Part shown: piece after piece, positions 9,376 to 19,798 of the stretch
Layout of the letters: every line of letters begins with the position of its first letter
How positions within the stretch are numbered: the first letter of the stretch is position 1
Assembly: GCA_902595105.1 (NCBI GenBank)
Contig: CACJPA010000002.1
Span: 18,368 to 82,367, forward strand
Source: an uncultured Pelagibacteraceae bacterium
GTDB lineage: Bacteria > Pseudomonadota > Alphaproteobacteria > Pelagibacterales > Pelagibacteraceae
Direction of reading: 5' to 3'
Length of the DNA: 64,000 nt
Translations under genes and position numbers: made by a program
The notes under the pieces: generated by a model
What the model was told of the DNA's origin: nothing
Databases searched by the model: none
The model's input: the letters and a program-made list of their open reading frames with translations, nothing else

Positions 9376-12245
9376 TGTTACATAATTCTCAAAAAGATTT
9401 TTTAAAAAGGCACATTGGACCTTCAGATGAAGATCAAAATAAAATGCTTAAGGAACTTAATTATAAATCACTAGATGATTTAATCAAAAGTACAGTTCCA
9501 GAAAAGATCCAACTGAAAGATGAATTAAATATTGGTGAGTCTAATTCAGAATACGAAGCATTAAGAAAATTAAAAGCGATTTCGAAAAAAAATCAAATTT
9601 ACTCCAACTTTATAGGGATGGGTTATTATGGCACCTATACGCCATATGTAATTCTAAGAAATATTTTAGAAAATCCAGGTTGGTACACTTCTTATACACC
9701 TTATCAACCCGAGGTAGCTCAAGGAAGATTAGAAATGCTGCTTAATTTCCAACAAATGATAGTTGATTTTACAGGAATGGATATCGCAAATGCATCTTTA
9801 TTAGATGAAGGAACAGCAGCCGCAGAAGCGATGGGATTAAGTCATAGATTAAATAAAAAAGATAGTAATTTAGTTTTTGTCTCAGAAAATTGTCATCCAC
9901 AAACAATCGATGTAATACAAACAAGAGCAGAACCAATGGGATTAAAAGTACTTGTCGGAAATGAAGATGAAGTAATAGATCAATTAAAGGAAGATTTAGT
10001 TTGTGGTATATTGCAATACCCTGGAACATTAGGAGATATAAAAGATCCTAGTGAAGCAATTAGTAAAATTCATAAAAAAAATGGTAAAGCAATATTAGCT
10101 TGTGATTTATTAGCACTTGCTAAATTAAAAACACCAAGAGAACTAGGAGCAGATATTGCTGTAGGAAGTTCTCAAAGATTTGGAATTCCAATGGGTTATG
10201 GTGGACCTCATGCAGCTTTCTTTGCAACTAAAGACGAATATAAAAGATCTATGCCTGGAAGAATAGTAGGGGTCTCTGTTGATAGACATGGAAATAAAGC
10301 TTACAGATTGTCGTTACAAACAAGAGAACAGCATATCAGAAGAGATAAGGCTACAAGTAATATTTGTACTGCCCAAGCTTTGTTAGCAATTGTTTCAGCT
10401 GCATATGCCATTTACCACGGACCAGATGGAATAAAAACTATTGCAGAAAGAGTTTCTCAATTAGCTAAAAATTTTGCAGATAAATTGAAACAATCTGGAT
10501 ATGAAATTTATTCAGATCATTTCTTTGATACAGTTACAATTGTAACAAAAGATAAAACTGATCAAATTTATAAAAATGCTTTGGATCAAAAGGTAAACAT
10601 TAGAAGAGTAAATTCTGAAATGTTGGCAGTTTCTTTTGATGAAAAGAAAAATGTTTATAGAGTAAATCAATTGTTGAAAATTTTTAATGCAGCTGAGTCA
10701 ATTAAAAAAGAAGACCCAACAGTAAGTTTACCAAATTTACCAAAAAATTTATTAAGAACTTCAAAATATTTAGAGCATCCTGTTTTTAATTCATATCACT
10801 CAGAGACTGAGATGCTTAGATATTTAAAAAAGTTAGAAGATAAAGATATAGCTTTAAATAGAACCATGATTGCACTTGGCTCATGTACTATGAAATTAAA
10901 TGCTACTGCGGAAATGATACCTATTTCGTGGAGAGAATTAGCAGAGCCTCATCCATTTGTGCCTATTGAGCAGATGGAAGGATATAGAGATTTATTCACT
11001 GATCTTAAAAATTGGCTAAGATCAATTACTGGTTTTTCTGGTGTTTCACTTCAACCAAATGCAGGTGCTCAAGGGGAATATGCAGGATTAATGGTAATTA
11101 GAAAGTATCATTTAGATAGAGGTGAAGAAAACAGGAATATATGTTTAATACCAAGCTCAGCACATGGAACCAATCCTGCTAGTGCACAAATGGTTGGAAT
11201 GAAAGTTGTCGTTGTTGATTGTGACAAAGAAGGAAATGTTGATTTTGAGGACTTAAAGAAAAAAGCAGAATTGCATTCTGAAAATCTTGGAGCATTAATG
11301 GTCACTTATCCGTCTACACACGGAGTATTCGAGGAAAAAATTACAGACATATGTGATTTAATTCATAAACACGGTGGTCAAGTTTATATGGATGGTGCAA
11401 ATTTAAATGCGCTTGTTGGTATAGCAAGACCTGGAAATTTTGGTCCAGATGTTTGCCACATAAACTTACACAAAACATTCTGTATTCCACATGGTGGTGG
11501 AGGACCTGGAATGGGACCAATTGCATGTAAAAGACATTTACAAGTTTATCTACCTAATCATCCAGTTGTTAAAGACTGTGGACCTGCCACAGGAATAGGA
11601 GCAGTTTCAGCAGCACCTTGGGGAAGTTCAAGTATTTTATCAATTTCCTGGATGTATATTAAAATGATGGGTTCTGAAGGTTTAAAATTAGCTACTCAAA
11701 TTGCAATACTAAATGCAAATTATATAGCTCATAGACTTAAAGATCATTACCCAATTCTTTATAAAGGTTCAAACGGTAATGTAGCTCATGAATGTATTAT
11801 AGATATTCGATCTATTAAAACTGAAACAGGGATTACCGAAGAAGATATAGCTAAAAGATTGATCGATTATGGTTTTCATGCACCAACAATGTCATGGCCG
11901 GTAGCAGGTACAATGATGATTGAACCAACTGAAAGTGAAAGCTTGTCCGAACTAGATAGATTTTGTGATACTTTGATTAGCATTAAATCAGAAATAGATA
12001 TGATCAAATCAGGAAAATTTGATAAAGTTGATAATCCAATTAAAAACGCACCTCATACAGATATTGAACTAGCTTCAGATGAATGGAGTCATAAATATTC
12101 AAGAGAGCAAGCTGCGTATCCTGCAAAATTCTTAAAAGCAAATAAATTTTGGCCCCCGGTTGCAAGAGTTGATAACGTATACGGAGATAAAAATATTTTT
12201 TGCACTTGTCCAAGTATGGACGAGTTTAAAGAAGATGCAGCATAA
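9375..12245 (+). CDS. gcvP: Glycine dehydrogenase (decarboxylating), P protein
   Basis: 956 aa full-length fused P protein; FIGMGYYGTYTP, INLHKTFCIPHGGGGPGMGPI PLP motif. Confidence 0.97.
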   Translation: MLHNSQKDFLKRHIGPSDEDQNKMLKELNYKSLDDLIKSTVPEKIQLKDELNIGESNSEYEALRKLKAISKKNQIYSNFIGMGYYGTYTPYVILRNILENPGWYTSYTPYQPEVAQGRLEMLLNFQQMIVDFTGMDIANASLLDEGTAAAEAMGLSHRLNKKDSNLVFVSENCHPQTIDVIQTRAEPMGLKVLVGNEDEVIDQLKEDLVCGILQYPGTLGDIKDPSEAISKIHKKNGKAILACDLLALAKLKTPRELGADIAVGSSQRFGIPMGYGGPHAAFFATKDEYKRSMPGRIVGVSVDRHGNKAYRLSLQTREQHIRRDKATSNICTAQALLAIVSAAYAIYHGPDGIKTIAERVSQLAKNFADKLKQSGYEIYSDHFFDTVTIVTKDKTDQIYKNALDQKVNIRRVNSEMLAVSFDEKKNVYRVNQLLKIFNAAESIKKEDPTVSLPNLPKNLLRTSKYLEHPVFNSYHSETEMLRYLKKLEDKDIALNRTMIALGSCTMKLNATAEMIPISWRELAEPHPFVPIEQMEGYRDLFTDLKNWLRSITGFSGVSLQPNAGAQGEYAGLMVIRKYHLDRGEENRNICLIPSSAHGTNPASAQMVGMKVVVVDCDKEGNVDFEDLKKKAELHSENLGALMVTYPSTHGVFEEKITDICDLIHKHGGQVYMDGANLNALVGIARPGNFGPDVCHINLHKTFCIPHGGGGPGMGPIACKRHLQVYLPNHPVVKDCGPATGIGAVSAAPWGSSSILSISWMYIKMMGSEGLKLATQIAILNANYIAHRLKDHYPILYKGSNGNVAHECIIDIRSIKTETGITEEDIAKRLIDYGFHAPTMSWPVAGTMMIEPTESESLSELDRFCDTLISIKSEIDMIKSGKFDKVDNPIKNAPHTDIELASDEWSHKYSREQAAYPAKFLKANKFWPPVARVDNVYGDKNIFCTCPSMDEFKEDAA

Positions 12246-12251
12246 TAATTA

Positions 12252-13490
12252 ATGAAAATTGCTGTTGTTGGCTCAGGTATTTCTGGATTAAGTGCTGCTT
12301 ATTATTTATCTAAAAAACATCATATAGATCTTTTCGAGCGAGAAGATCATTTTGGTGGACACTCACATACAATAGATATTTTTTTTGATGAAAAAAAGGT
12401 TTCTGTAGATATTGGTTTCATTGTTTTTAATTTTCAAACTTATCCAAATTTAATTAATTTTTTTAAGGAAAATGATATTCAAATTGAAAAAAGCAATATG
12501 TCTTTTTCAGTTTCAGTAGATAATACAAACTTTGAATATTGTGGAAAAGGGTTGAGTGGAATTTTCTCCAATAAATCAAATTTGTTTAACATAGAGTTCT
12601 TAAAAATGTTTTTTGATATAATTAAATTCTATAAAAAAAGTGATCAAGTAAATGCATCAAATGATAAAATTACTTTAGGTGAATATTTAAAAATCAACAA
12701 ATTATCTAAAACTTTTATCGATTATCATATAATTCCAATGGTATCTGCAATTTGGTCTATGCCTCCTTATGAAGCAAGCAAAATGCCAATTAGTTTTTTC
12801 CTTAGATTTTTCCAAAATCATGGTTTGTTTAAATTGAAAAATAGACCGCAGTGGTACACAGTAACCAAAAGAAGTAGAACTTATGTTAGCAAAATACTTT
12901 CTCAAATAAGTGGTGAACACTACAAAAATTACAAAGTTACAAGAGTTAAAAGGAAATCATCAGGATTAGATTTATATTATGGTGGAGAAAGCGAATTCTT
13001 CGATTATGACAAGGTAGTTTTGGCGACACATGCTGATGAAGCCTTAAAGTTAATTGAAAATCCAACAGAGGATGAGAAAAATATTCTTTCGAATTTTAGC
13101 TATAAGGAAAATATAGCTTACATACATACAGATCAGCGGGCTATGCCAAAAAATAAAAAAGCTTGGTCTTCTTGGAATTCATCAATAGATGACAAGAATT
13201 TAGAAAAAAATTCAATTACCTACTGGTTAAATTTATTACAAAATTTAAAATGTGATGAAAATATTTTCTTAACACTAAATCCTTACTTCAATATTGATGA
13301 GAAAAAAATATTGAGAAAAGTAAAATTTACACATCCATATTACGATCAAAAAGCATTAGATGCTCAATCAGAGCTTATTAAAATACAAAATCAAAAAGAT
13401 TTACTTTTTTGTGGCAGTTATTTTGGTTACGGATTTCATGAAGATGGAATAAAATCATCTATTGAAATGCTGAAAAACCTTAATGATTAG
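12252..13490 (+). CDS. FAD/NAD(P)-binding amine-oxidase family protein
   Basis: Rossmann motif AVVGSGISGLSAAYYLS; SYFGYGFHEDGIKSS C-terminal motif; neighbour to DUF1365 and CFA synthase-like gene. Confidence 0.85.
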   Translation: MKIAVVGSGISGLSAAYYLSKKHHIDLFEREDHFGGHSHTIDIFFDEKKVSVDIGFIVFNFQTYPNLINFFKENDIQIEKSNMSFSVSVDNTNFEYCGKGLSGIFSNKSNLFNIEFLKMFFDIIKFYKKSDQVNASNDKITLGEYLKINKLSKTFIDYHIIPMVSAIWSMPPYEASKMPISFFLRFFQNHGLFKLKNRPQWYTVTKRSRTYVSKILSQISGEHYKNYKVTRVKRKSSGLDLYYGGESEFFDYDKVVLATHADEALKLIENPTEDEKNILSNFSYKENIAYIHTDQRAMPKNKKAWSSWNSSIDDKNLEKNSITYWLNLLQNLKCDENIFLTLNPYFNIDEKKILRKVKFTHPYYDQKALDAQSELIKIQNQKDLLFCGSYFGYGFHEDGIKSSIEMLKNLND

Positions 13491-14247
13491 TTCTTGTATA
13501 TATAATGGAAATGTAATCCATAAGAGATTTAAACCAAAAGAACATTTTTTTAAATATAAGGTATTTTCACTTTTTATTGATCTATCGGAGTTAAATGAGC
13601 TTAATGATAAATTAAAATTTTTTTCTTTAAATAAATTTAATTTAATTAGTTTTTACGAAAAAGACCATGGTGATCGTGATGGTTCATCTCTTTTTGAGTG
13701 GGTAAAAAAAAACTTAATTAATAACGAAATAAGTACAGATAATATAAAAGTTAAACTTTTATGCTATCCAAGAATATTTGGTTATGTTTTCAATCCATTA
13801 AGTATTTTTTTTGTATATGATAAAAATGATAATTTAATTTCTATTTTATACGAGGTTAAAAATACATTTGGTGAGCAACACACATATGTTTTTAAAGTGG
13901 AGGGACAAAATAAATTAATTCAAAACAATTGCTCAAAGAAATTTCATGTTTCACCATTTATTGAAATGGATTGTAATTATTTTTTTAGGATATTAAATCC
14001 AGAGCAGAAATTGTCAGTTGTAATAGATCAATACGATCAAGAAGGAAAAATTCTTTTCGCATCTCAAGATGGTGAAAGATCTGACCTGACAAGCAAAAAC
14101 TTAATGAATTCTTATCTTAAACACCCTTTAATGACATTTAAAATTATCTCTGCGATACATTTTGAAGCGTTTAAATTATGGATTAAAGGAATAAAATTTA
14201 TTAAGAAAAAATTTAAAATTAAAAATAATTTAACGGTAGAAAATTAA
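13483..14247 (+). CDS. DUF1365 family protein
   Basis: YNGNVIHKRFKPKEHFFKYKVFSLFIDLSEL, NPLSIFFVYD, KNTFGEQHTYVF, KKFHVSPFIEMD motifs; cluster context. Confidence 0.88.
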   Translation: MISSCIYNGNVIHKRFKPKEHFFKYKVFSLFIDLSELNELNDKLKFFSLNKFNLISFYEKDHGDRDGSSLFEWVKKNLINNEISTDNIKVKLLCYPRIFGYVFNPLSIFFVYDKNDNLISILYEVKNTFGEQHTYVFKVEGQNKLIQNNCSKKFHVSPFIEMDCNYFFRILNPEQKLSVVIDQYDQEGKILFASQDGERSDLTSKNLMNSYLKHPLMTFKIISAIHFEAFKLWIKGIKFIKKKFKIKNNLTVEN

Positions 14248-15425
14248 TGTTTTTAAATAACGCAGCAGATAAATTAGTTTTTAAATTCCTTAATAAAATA
14301 AGTCATGGTTATCTAGAGCTCACTACACATAATGGAAAAATTTTAAAGTTTGGAAATCCAAATGAAAAATTGCATGCAAATATTTCAATTAAAAAATCAA
14401 ATTTTAATTATAATTTAATTAGAGGTGGTAGTATTGGATTTGCTGAGAGCTATATGAGAGGTGAATTTGAAACTGAGAACTTATCAAATTTAATTGAATT
14501 AACTGCAAGAAATATAGAAGTCATATATAAATTCTCAGGACTTCTCGATTTTCCAATAATTAATTTTGTAAAAAATAAAGTAATCAAAAATACAAAAAGT
14601 AGAAGCAAAGAAAATATTGCTAAACATTATGATCTAGGTAATGATTTTTTCTCTCTTTGGTTAGATAACACACTCACTTACTCTAGTGCTATTTTTGATG
14701 ATAACTCGAAAAATCTTTCTGATGCTCAAAATAATAAATATCAAAAATTAATTGATCTAATTAAACCAAATAATGGTGACAAAGTTTTAGAAATAGGATG
14801 TGGTTGGGGAGGTTTTGCTGAGTACTTAGGTAAAAAATACGATGTCAAACTAGACTGTATTACAATATCAAAAAAACAATTTGAATATGCAAAAGAAAGA
14901 ATTTTTAATTGTGGTTTAAACGAAAAAGTAAATATTGAAATAAAGGATTACAGAGATCTTAAAGGTAAATATAATTCAATTGCCTCCATAGAGATGATTG
15001 AGGCTGTTGGTCAAAATTATTTAGAGGGTTATTTTAAAACCATTAAAACTAACTTATCTGATGGTGGTAAAGCAGCTATTCAAGGAATTACTATCGATGA
15101 TAAGTTGTTTGATAGATACAAAAACAAACAAGATTTTATTCAAAAATATATTTTTCCTGGTGGTTTTTTACCAAATAAAAATAGTATTAATCGTTATGTT
15201 TCTGATAACGGGTTAACTATAAATTCATATATTTCTTATGCTGACCATTATGCAAATACATTGGCTATATGGAGAAATGAGTTTTTAAAAAAATGGGATT
15301 TAATAAAAAATCAAGGTTTTGACCTAACATTTAAAAGAATGTGGGAGTTTTATCTTTCTTATTGTGAAGCTGGATTTAAGTCAAAAAATATTGACCTGAT
15401 ACAATTTTCAATGCAAAACAAATAA
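14247..15425 (+). CDS. Cyclopropane-fatty-acyl-phospholipid synthase family methyltransferase
   Basis: IAKHYDLGNDFFSLWLDNTLTYSSAIF, VLEIGCGWGGFAEY, SIEMIEAVGQNY, YIFPGGFLP motifs. Confidence 0.9.
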   Translation: MFLNNAADKLVFKFLNKISHGYLELTTHNGKILKFGNPNEKLHANISIKKSNFNYNLIRGGSIGFAESYMRGEFETENLSNLIELTARNIEVIYKFSGLLDFPIINFVKNKVIKNTKSRSKENIAKHYDLGNDFFSLWLDNTLTYSSAIFDDNSKNLSDAQNNKYQKLIDLIKPNNGDKVLEIGCGWGGFAEYLGKKYDVKLDCITISKKQFEYAKERIFNCGLNEKVNIEIKDYRDLKGKYNSIASIEMIEAVGQNYLEGYFKTIKTNLSDGGKAAIQGITIDDKLFDRYKNKQDFIQKYIFPGGFLPNKNSINRYVSDNGLTINSYISYADHYANTLAIWRNEFLKKWDLIKNQGFDLTFKRMWEFYLSYCEAGFKSKNIDLIQFSMQNK

Positions 15426-15442
15426 AAATATTGGAGATATTT

Positions 15443-15991
15443 ATGCGACATATAAAAATAATTAAGTCAATTTCGTTGATAATTTCATTATTCTTAATTA
15501 CAAGTTGCTCAATTAATAGCGCTATGAAACCAGAAGACTTTAAAAGCAAAGAACCAAGATTAATTATTGAGGAATACTTATCTGGAAATGTTAAGGCTTG
15601 GGGTGTTCTACAAAATAGATCAGGTAAAGTTACAAGACAATTTTCTGCAAACTTAAATGGAACTTGGGATGGAAAACAATTAATTCTTAAAGAAAAATTT
15701 AATTGGGACGATGGTGAAATTCAAGACCGAGAATGGAAAATAAATAAAATTGATGAGCATAATTACGAAGGAACAGCAGGAGATGTTGTTGGCAAAGCAA
15801 TAGGATATTCTTATGGACCAGCGTTTAAATTTGAATATGTTTTATTAGTTCCAGTCAAAGGTAAAGAATTAAAAATAACTTTTGACGATTGGATTTTTAA
15901 ACAAGATGATAGAGTTGCAATTAATAGAGCAACTATGACTAAATTTGGTTTTAAAGTAGCTGAATTAACAGTTGTATTTGTAAAAGATTAA
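15443..15991 (+). CDS. DUF3833-family lipoprotein
   Basis: Lipobox-like LITSCS, ARVQNRSGKV-like segment (GVLQNRSGKVTRQF), DDWIFKQDDRVAINRA; ATG at 15443 with upstream ggag preferred over TTG at 15431. Confidence 0.8.
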   Translation: MRHIKIIKSISLIISLFLITSCSINSAMKPEDFKSKEPRLIIEEYLSGNVKAWGVLQNRSGKVTRQFSANLNGTWDGKQLILKEKFNWDDGEIQDREWKINKIDEHNYEGTAGDVVGKAIGYSYGPAFKFEYVLLVPVKGKELKITFDDWIFKQDDRVAINRATMTKFGFKVAELTVVFVKD

Positions 15992-16750
15992 CTATTTTTT
16001 TTGATATTTCGTTAATTTTCCAACTAAACCAAAATAAACTTTACTCGGTAAAAAACTCAATAGTTTTAATGTGATTGTAAGTGATTTTGGAAAATGTATT
16101 TCAAATATATTTTTGTTAACTAAACCTTCATAAATCTGATCTGCAGCATACTCAGGAGTTTTTAAAAAAGGCATTTTAAAATCATTTTTATCTGTCATCG
16201 GTGTTTTAATAAATCCAGGAGATACCAAACAAACACGTACATTGTACCTTTTAAAATCAAAGTACAAACTTTCAGCTAAGTTATTTAAAGCAGATTTAGA
16301 TGGCCCATATCCAGTTGAATTAGGTAACCCCCTATATCCTGCAATTGATGAAACAATAGTAATTATACCGTTTTTTTTATCTCTAAAGTATTGTTCAACT
16401 GCTTTAATGCTATTTACAGTTCCAAAAAAATTTATTTTAAATACATCTTCCATTTGTTCTACATCAATATCTTTTTCTTTTTTTGGATCCCATGTTCCAG
16501 TTGAAAAAAAACAAATATCAATATTTTCATATTTGTTTTTAATTTCATTAAATACTTCTTTGCACTTTTCTTTATCTGTTACATCTAAAGGAAAACTTGA
16601 AATATTTTCATAAGAATTTGAAAGCTCATTTAGTAATTCGGCTCTTCTTGCAGATACAGCAACATTCCATCCATTACTTGCAAATTTAATTGCTAAAGCT
16701 TTACCAATTCCAGTACTACTGCCTGTAATCCAAATAGTTTTTTTGCTCAT
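15992..16750 (-). CDS. Short-chain dehydrogenase/reductase
   Basis: TGSSTGIGKALA cofactor motif, SSIAGYRGLPNSTGYGPSKSAL active site. Confidence 0.88.
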   Translation of the reverse strand: MSKKTIWITGSSTGIGKALAIKFASNGWNVAVSARRAELLNELSNSYENISSFPLDVTDKEKCKEVFNEIKNKYENIDICFFSTGTWDPKKEKDIDVEQMEDVFKINFFGTVNSIKAVEQYFRDKKNGIITIVSSIAGYRGLPNSTGYGPSKSALNNLAESLYFDFKRYNVRVCLVSPGFIKTPMTDKNDFKMPFLKTPEYAADQIYEGLVNKNIFEIHFPKSLTITLKLLSFLPSKVYFGLVGKLTKYQKK

Positions 16751-16758
16751 TTTTTGTT

Positions 16759-17241
16759 ATGTATATATCTAACATGTTTAAAAATAAATTTTTAACATTT
16801 ATATTGTTTCTTGCTATCACATTCTCTGCTTCATTGATTGGAGGTTTAGCTACCATTACATTTAAAGAGCCATGGTATTCATTACTAAATAAACCAACAT
16901 TTAATCCACCAGATTGGATATTCGGACCTGTTTGGACCACTTTGTATATATTGATGACAGTTGCAATATGGCTTTACTGGCATACAAAAAATAGAGATAT
17001 GAATACTGTTTATATTTATTTTATTCATTTAGTTTTTAATACAACTTGGAGTGTAGTTTTCTTTGTTTTACATAATATGGTTTTAGCTCTTTTAGTATTA
17101 ATCTTACTAATAGCATTGATAATTAATCTTATTTTAAGGTTTAAACGCGTCAAGATGTTGAGTGCCTACTTAATGATTCCATATTTACTTTGGTGTTGCT
17201 TTGCACTAATCCTGAATACAAGCTTAATTATATTAAATTAG
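16759..17241 (+). CDS. tspO: TspO/MBR family protein
   Basis: FKEPWYSLLNKPTFNPPDWIFGPVWTTLYILM and FNTTWSVVFF motifs. Confidence 0.92.
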   Translation: MYISNMFKNKFLTFILFLAITFSASLIGGLATITFKEPWYSLLNKPTFNPPDWIFGPVWTTLYILMTVAIWLYWHTKNRDMNTVYIYFIHLVFNTTWSVVFFVLHNMVLALLVLILLIALIINLILRFKRVKMLSAYLMIPYLLWCCFALILNTSLIILN

Positions 17242-17243
17242 AT

Positions 17244-18347
17244 ATGGATGATGTTGTAGTAATCGGTGGTGGAATAATTGGGGCAGCAACAGCTTATTTT
17301 TTATCCAAAGAAGGGAGAAAAGTAAAAGTTATTGAAAGGGATCCTACTTATAAAACAGCTTCATTTCCATTGTCATTAGGAGGATTTAGAAGGCAGTTTT
17401 TTCAAAAAGAAAATATCTTGTTAGGTAAATTTGCTAGAGAATTTATTTTTCAAATACCAGAATTATTAAAAACAGAAAAAAACCCCAATCCAACTGCAAG
17501 TATGGTTACTAATGGCTACCTTTTGATGTTTGGTCCTGAACATGCTGAAGAGCAATACAAAGCTTTAGAAAATCATAAAGAATGTGATGCAGGCACAAAA
17601 AATATTAAAGGCTTTGAGCTATCAAAAGTATTTCCATACATAAATGATGAAGGTGTTGAGACTGCTACTTATACAGACAACCAAAGTGAAGGTTGGATTG
17701 ACCCTTTTATGTTTCATAGTGCACTTAAAAGTAAGGCAATAGAACTTGGAGCAGAATTTATAAAAGGAGAGGTTAAAAGTCTTTCAGAGATAAATGCTAA
17801 AACAATTGTTTCTGCAGCGGGTTGTTGGACTAAAGAATTATTAGAAGATATTCCTGTTGAGCCTCAAAAACACACTGTATTTAGAGTAAAATGTCCAACA
17901 TATATAAAAGAAATGCCTCTAACTGGTGATTTAACTACCGGTGTTTATTGGAGACCTGAGGGCGGTGAGTATTTAGCAGGATCTCCATTATCAGTATTTG
18001 GAGCAGATGATTTAGAGCCAGCATGGAATGATTTTGAAGAATTAGTTTGGCCAGCACTGGCAAAAAGAATACCAGCATTTGAAGAATTAAAATTAACTGG
18101 AGGATGGGCAGGTTATTACGATTGTAATAGATTAGATAATAATGCTGTTGTTGGAAAACATCCTAAGTACGATAATGTTTTTATGGCTACTGGTTTTACA
18201 GGAAGAGGATTAATGCAAGCCCCAGGTATTGGAAGAGCATTAACTGAATTGATTACAACTGGTTCATACCAAACAATCGATATAAGTGATTTTGCAGTTG
18301 AAAGAGTGTTAGGCAAAACTGCAAGAAGAGAACCTTACGTTTTATAA
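17244..18347 (+). CDS. FAD-dependent oxidoreductase (DAO family; DadA/sarcosine-oxidase-like)
   Basis: MDDVVVIGGGIIGAATAYFLS; GFTGRGLMQAPGIGRALTELI; ATG at 17244 preferred over ORF-track start 17190. Confidence 0.85.
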   Translation: MDDVVVIGGGIIGAATAYFLSKEGRKVKVIERDPTYKTASFPLSLGGFRRQFFQKENILLGKFAREFIFQIPELLKTEKNPNPTASMVTNGYLLMFGPEHAEEQYKALENHKECDAGTKNIKGFELSKVFPYINDEGVETATYTDNQSEGWIDPFMFHSALKSKAIELGAEFIKGEVKSLSEINAKTIVSAAGCWTKELLEDIPVEPQKHTVFRVKCPTYIKEMPLTGDLTTGVYWRPEGGEYLAGSPLSVFGADDLEPAWNDFEELVWPALAKRIPAFEELKLTGGWAGYYDCNRLDNNAVVGKHPKYDNVFMATGFTGRGLMQAPGIGRALTELITTGSYQTIDISDFAVERVLGKTARREPYVL

Positions 18348-19793
18348 TTAAGTTCCACAGAAAGTTTGATACTTTTCATTACCAATTGGTGCAGGCTTTT
18401 GAAATTCAATAATATTTTTTTGATCAGAATAAGGATTGCTTAAAACTTTTAAAAGTTTATTCATTGTTTCAAGATTTCCTTTATCTGCATCAGCTAGGGC
18501 TTCCTCTACTTTTTGATTTCTTGGTATAACTAAAGGATTAGTTTTTTTCATTAGTTCTAGATGCTTATCATATGAATTATTCAATTTTATTCTTTTTTGC
18601 CATTCATTATTCCAAACTTTAAAATCGTCATTTTTGTAAATCTCATCATCAAACTCACCATCCATTAAATGACAGAAAGTATTTGTGTAATCTGCATTAT
18701 TATTTTTCATCCACTCTAAAAGTTTATTAATTAATGTTTGATCATTTTTGTCTTCACCAAATAGACCAAGTTTATCTCTCATCATATTTAACCATTTTTC
18801 TTCATAAATATTTTGAAAGTTATCAATTAACCCTGTTGCAATTTTAATCGCTGTACCTTCATCTTTATCAATAAGTGGGATTAAACATTCTGCAAATCTT
18901 GCTAAATTCCATTTAGTAATTGGTGGTTGATTTGAAAAAGCATATCTTCCAAATTTATCTATTGAGCTAAATACAGTCTTTGGATCATATTGATCCATGA
19001 AAGCACATGGACCATAATCAATTGTTTCACCAGAAATAGCCATGTTGTCAGTATTCATCACTCCATGGATAAATCCCACTCTCATCCAATTAATCACTAA
19101 CTGACATTGTCTTTCCATTACAAGACTTAATAAATCTAAAGCTTTGTTTTTAGAGGATTTAATTTCTGGATAGTGTCGATTAATTGTGTAATCAACCAAT
19201 GTATTAAGATCTTCAGTATTTTGAGTGGCTGCAATATATTGAAAAGTTCCAACTCGAATATGACTTGATGCGACTCTTGTTAAAATTGCTCCGTTTAACA
19301 AATTTTCTCTAACCACTTTTTCTCCAGTTTTAACAACAGCAAGACTTCTAGTTGTTGGAATTTTTAAAGCGTTAATTGCTTCACTAATTATATATTCTCT
19401 TAACATTGGACCTAAAGCGGCTCTTCCATCGCCACCTCTAGAGAAAGAAGTTCTACCTGAACCCTTAAATTGTATATCAAAACGTTGATTTTTATTAACT
19501 AAATGCTCTCCCAATAGAATAGCTCTACCATCACCAAGCATAGTGAAATGACCAAATTGATGACCAGCATATGCTTGTGCAATTGAATTAGTTCCATCAG
19601 GTAAACTGTTTCCTGAAAATATTTCAGCTAATTTTTTTTTATCTAATCCTGAAAAGTTTAAATTTAAATTTTTAGCAAGTTCTTCATTTAAAACCACAAG
19701 CTCAGGTTCATGAACTGGGGTAGGCTTGATATCTTCTTTAAAAGTTTTTGATAGTTTTGAATATGAATTATCAAAATGCCAACCGATGGTCAT
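18348..19793 (-). CDS. selO: SelO/YdiU (UPF0061) family protein AMPylase
   Basis: AYAGHQFGHFTMLGDGRAILLGE, FKGSGRTSFSRGGDGRAALGPMLREYI, HGVMNTDNMAISGETIDYGPCAFMD motifs. Confidence 0.95.
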   Translation of the reverse strand: MTIGWHFDNSYSKLSKTFKEDIKPTPVHEPELVVLNEELAKNLNLNFSGLDKKKLAEIFSGNSLPDGTNSIAQAYAGHQFGHFTMLGDGRAILLGEHLVNKNQRFDIQFKGSGRTSFSRGGDGRAALGPMLREYIISEAINALKIPTTRSLAVVKTGEKVVRENLLNGAILTRVASSHIRVGTFQYIAATQNTEDLNTLVDYTINRHYPEIKSSKNKALDLLSLVMERQCQLVINWMRVGFIHGVMNTDNMAISGETIDYGPCAFMDQYDPKTVFSSIDKFGRYAFSNQPPITKWNLARFAECLIPLIDKDEGTAIKIATGLIDNFQNIYEEKWLNMMRDKLGLFGEDKNDQTLINKLLEWMKNNNADYTNTFCHLMDGEFDDEIYKNDDFKVWNNEWQKRIKLNNSYDKHLELMKKTNPLVIPRNQKVEEALADADKGNLETMNKLLKVLSNPYSDQKNIIEFQKPAPIGNEKYQTFCGT

Positions 19794-19798
19794 TTTAA

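Noticed and set aside
16242-16613. 123-aa antisense ORF over the SDR gene
   Set aside because: Opposite a conserved SDR; no motif or ribosome-binding context.
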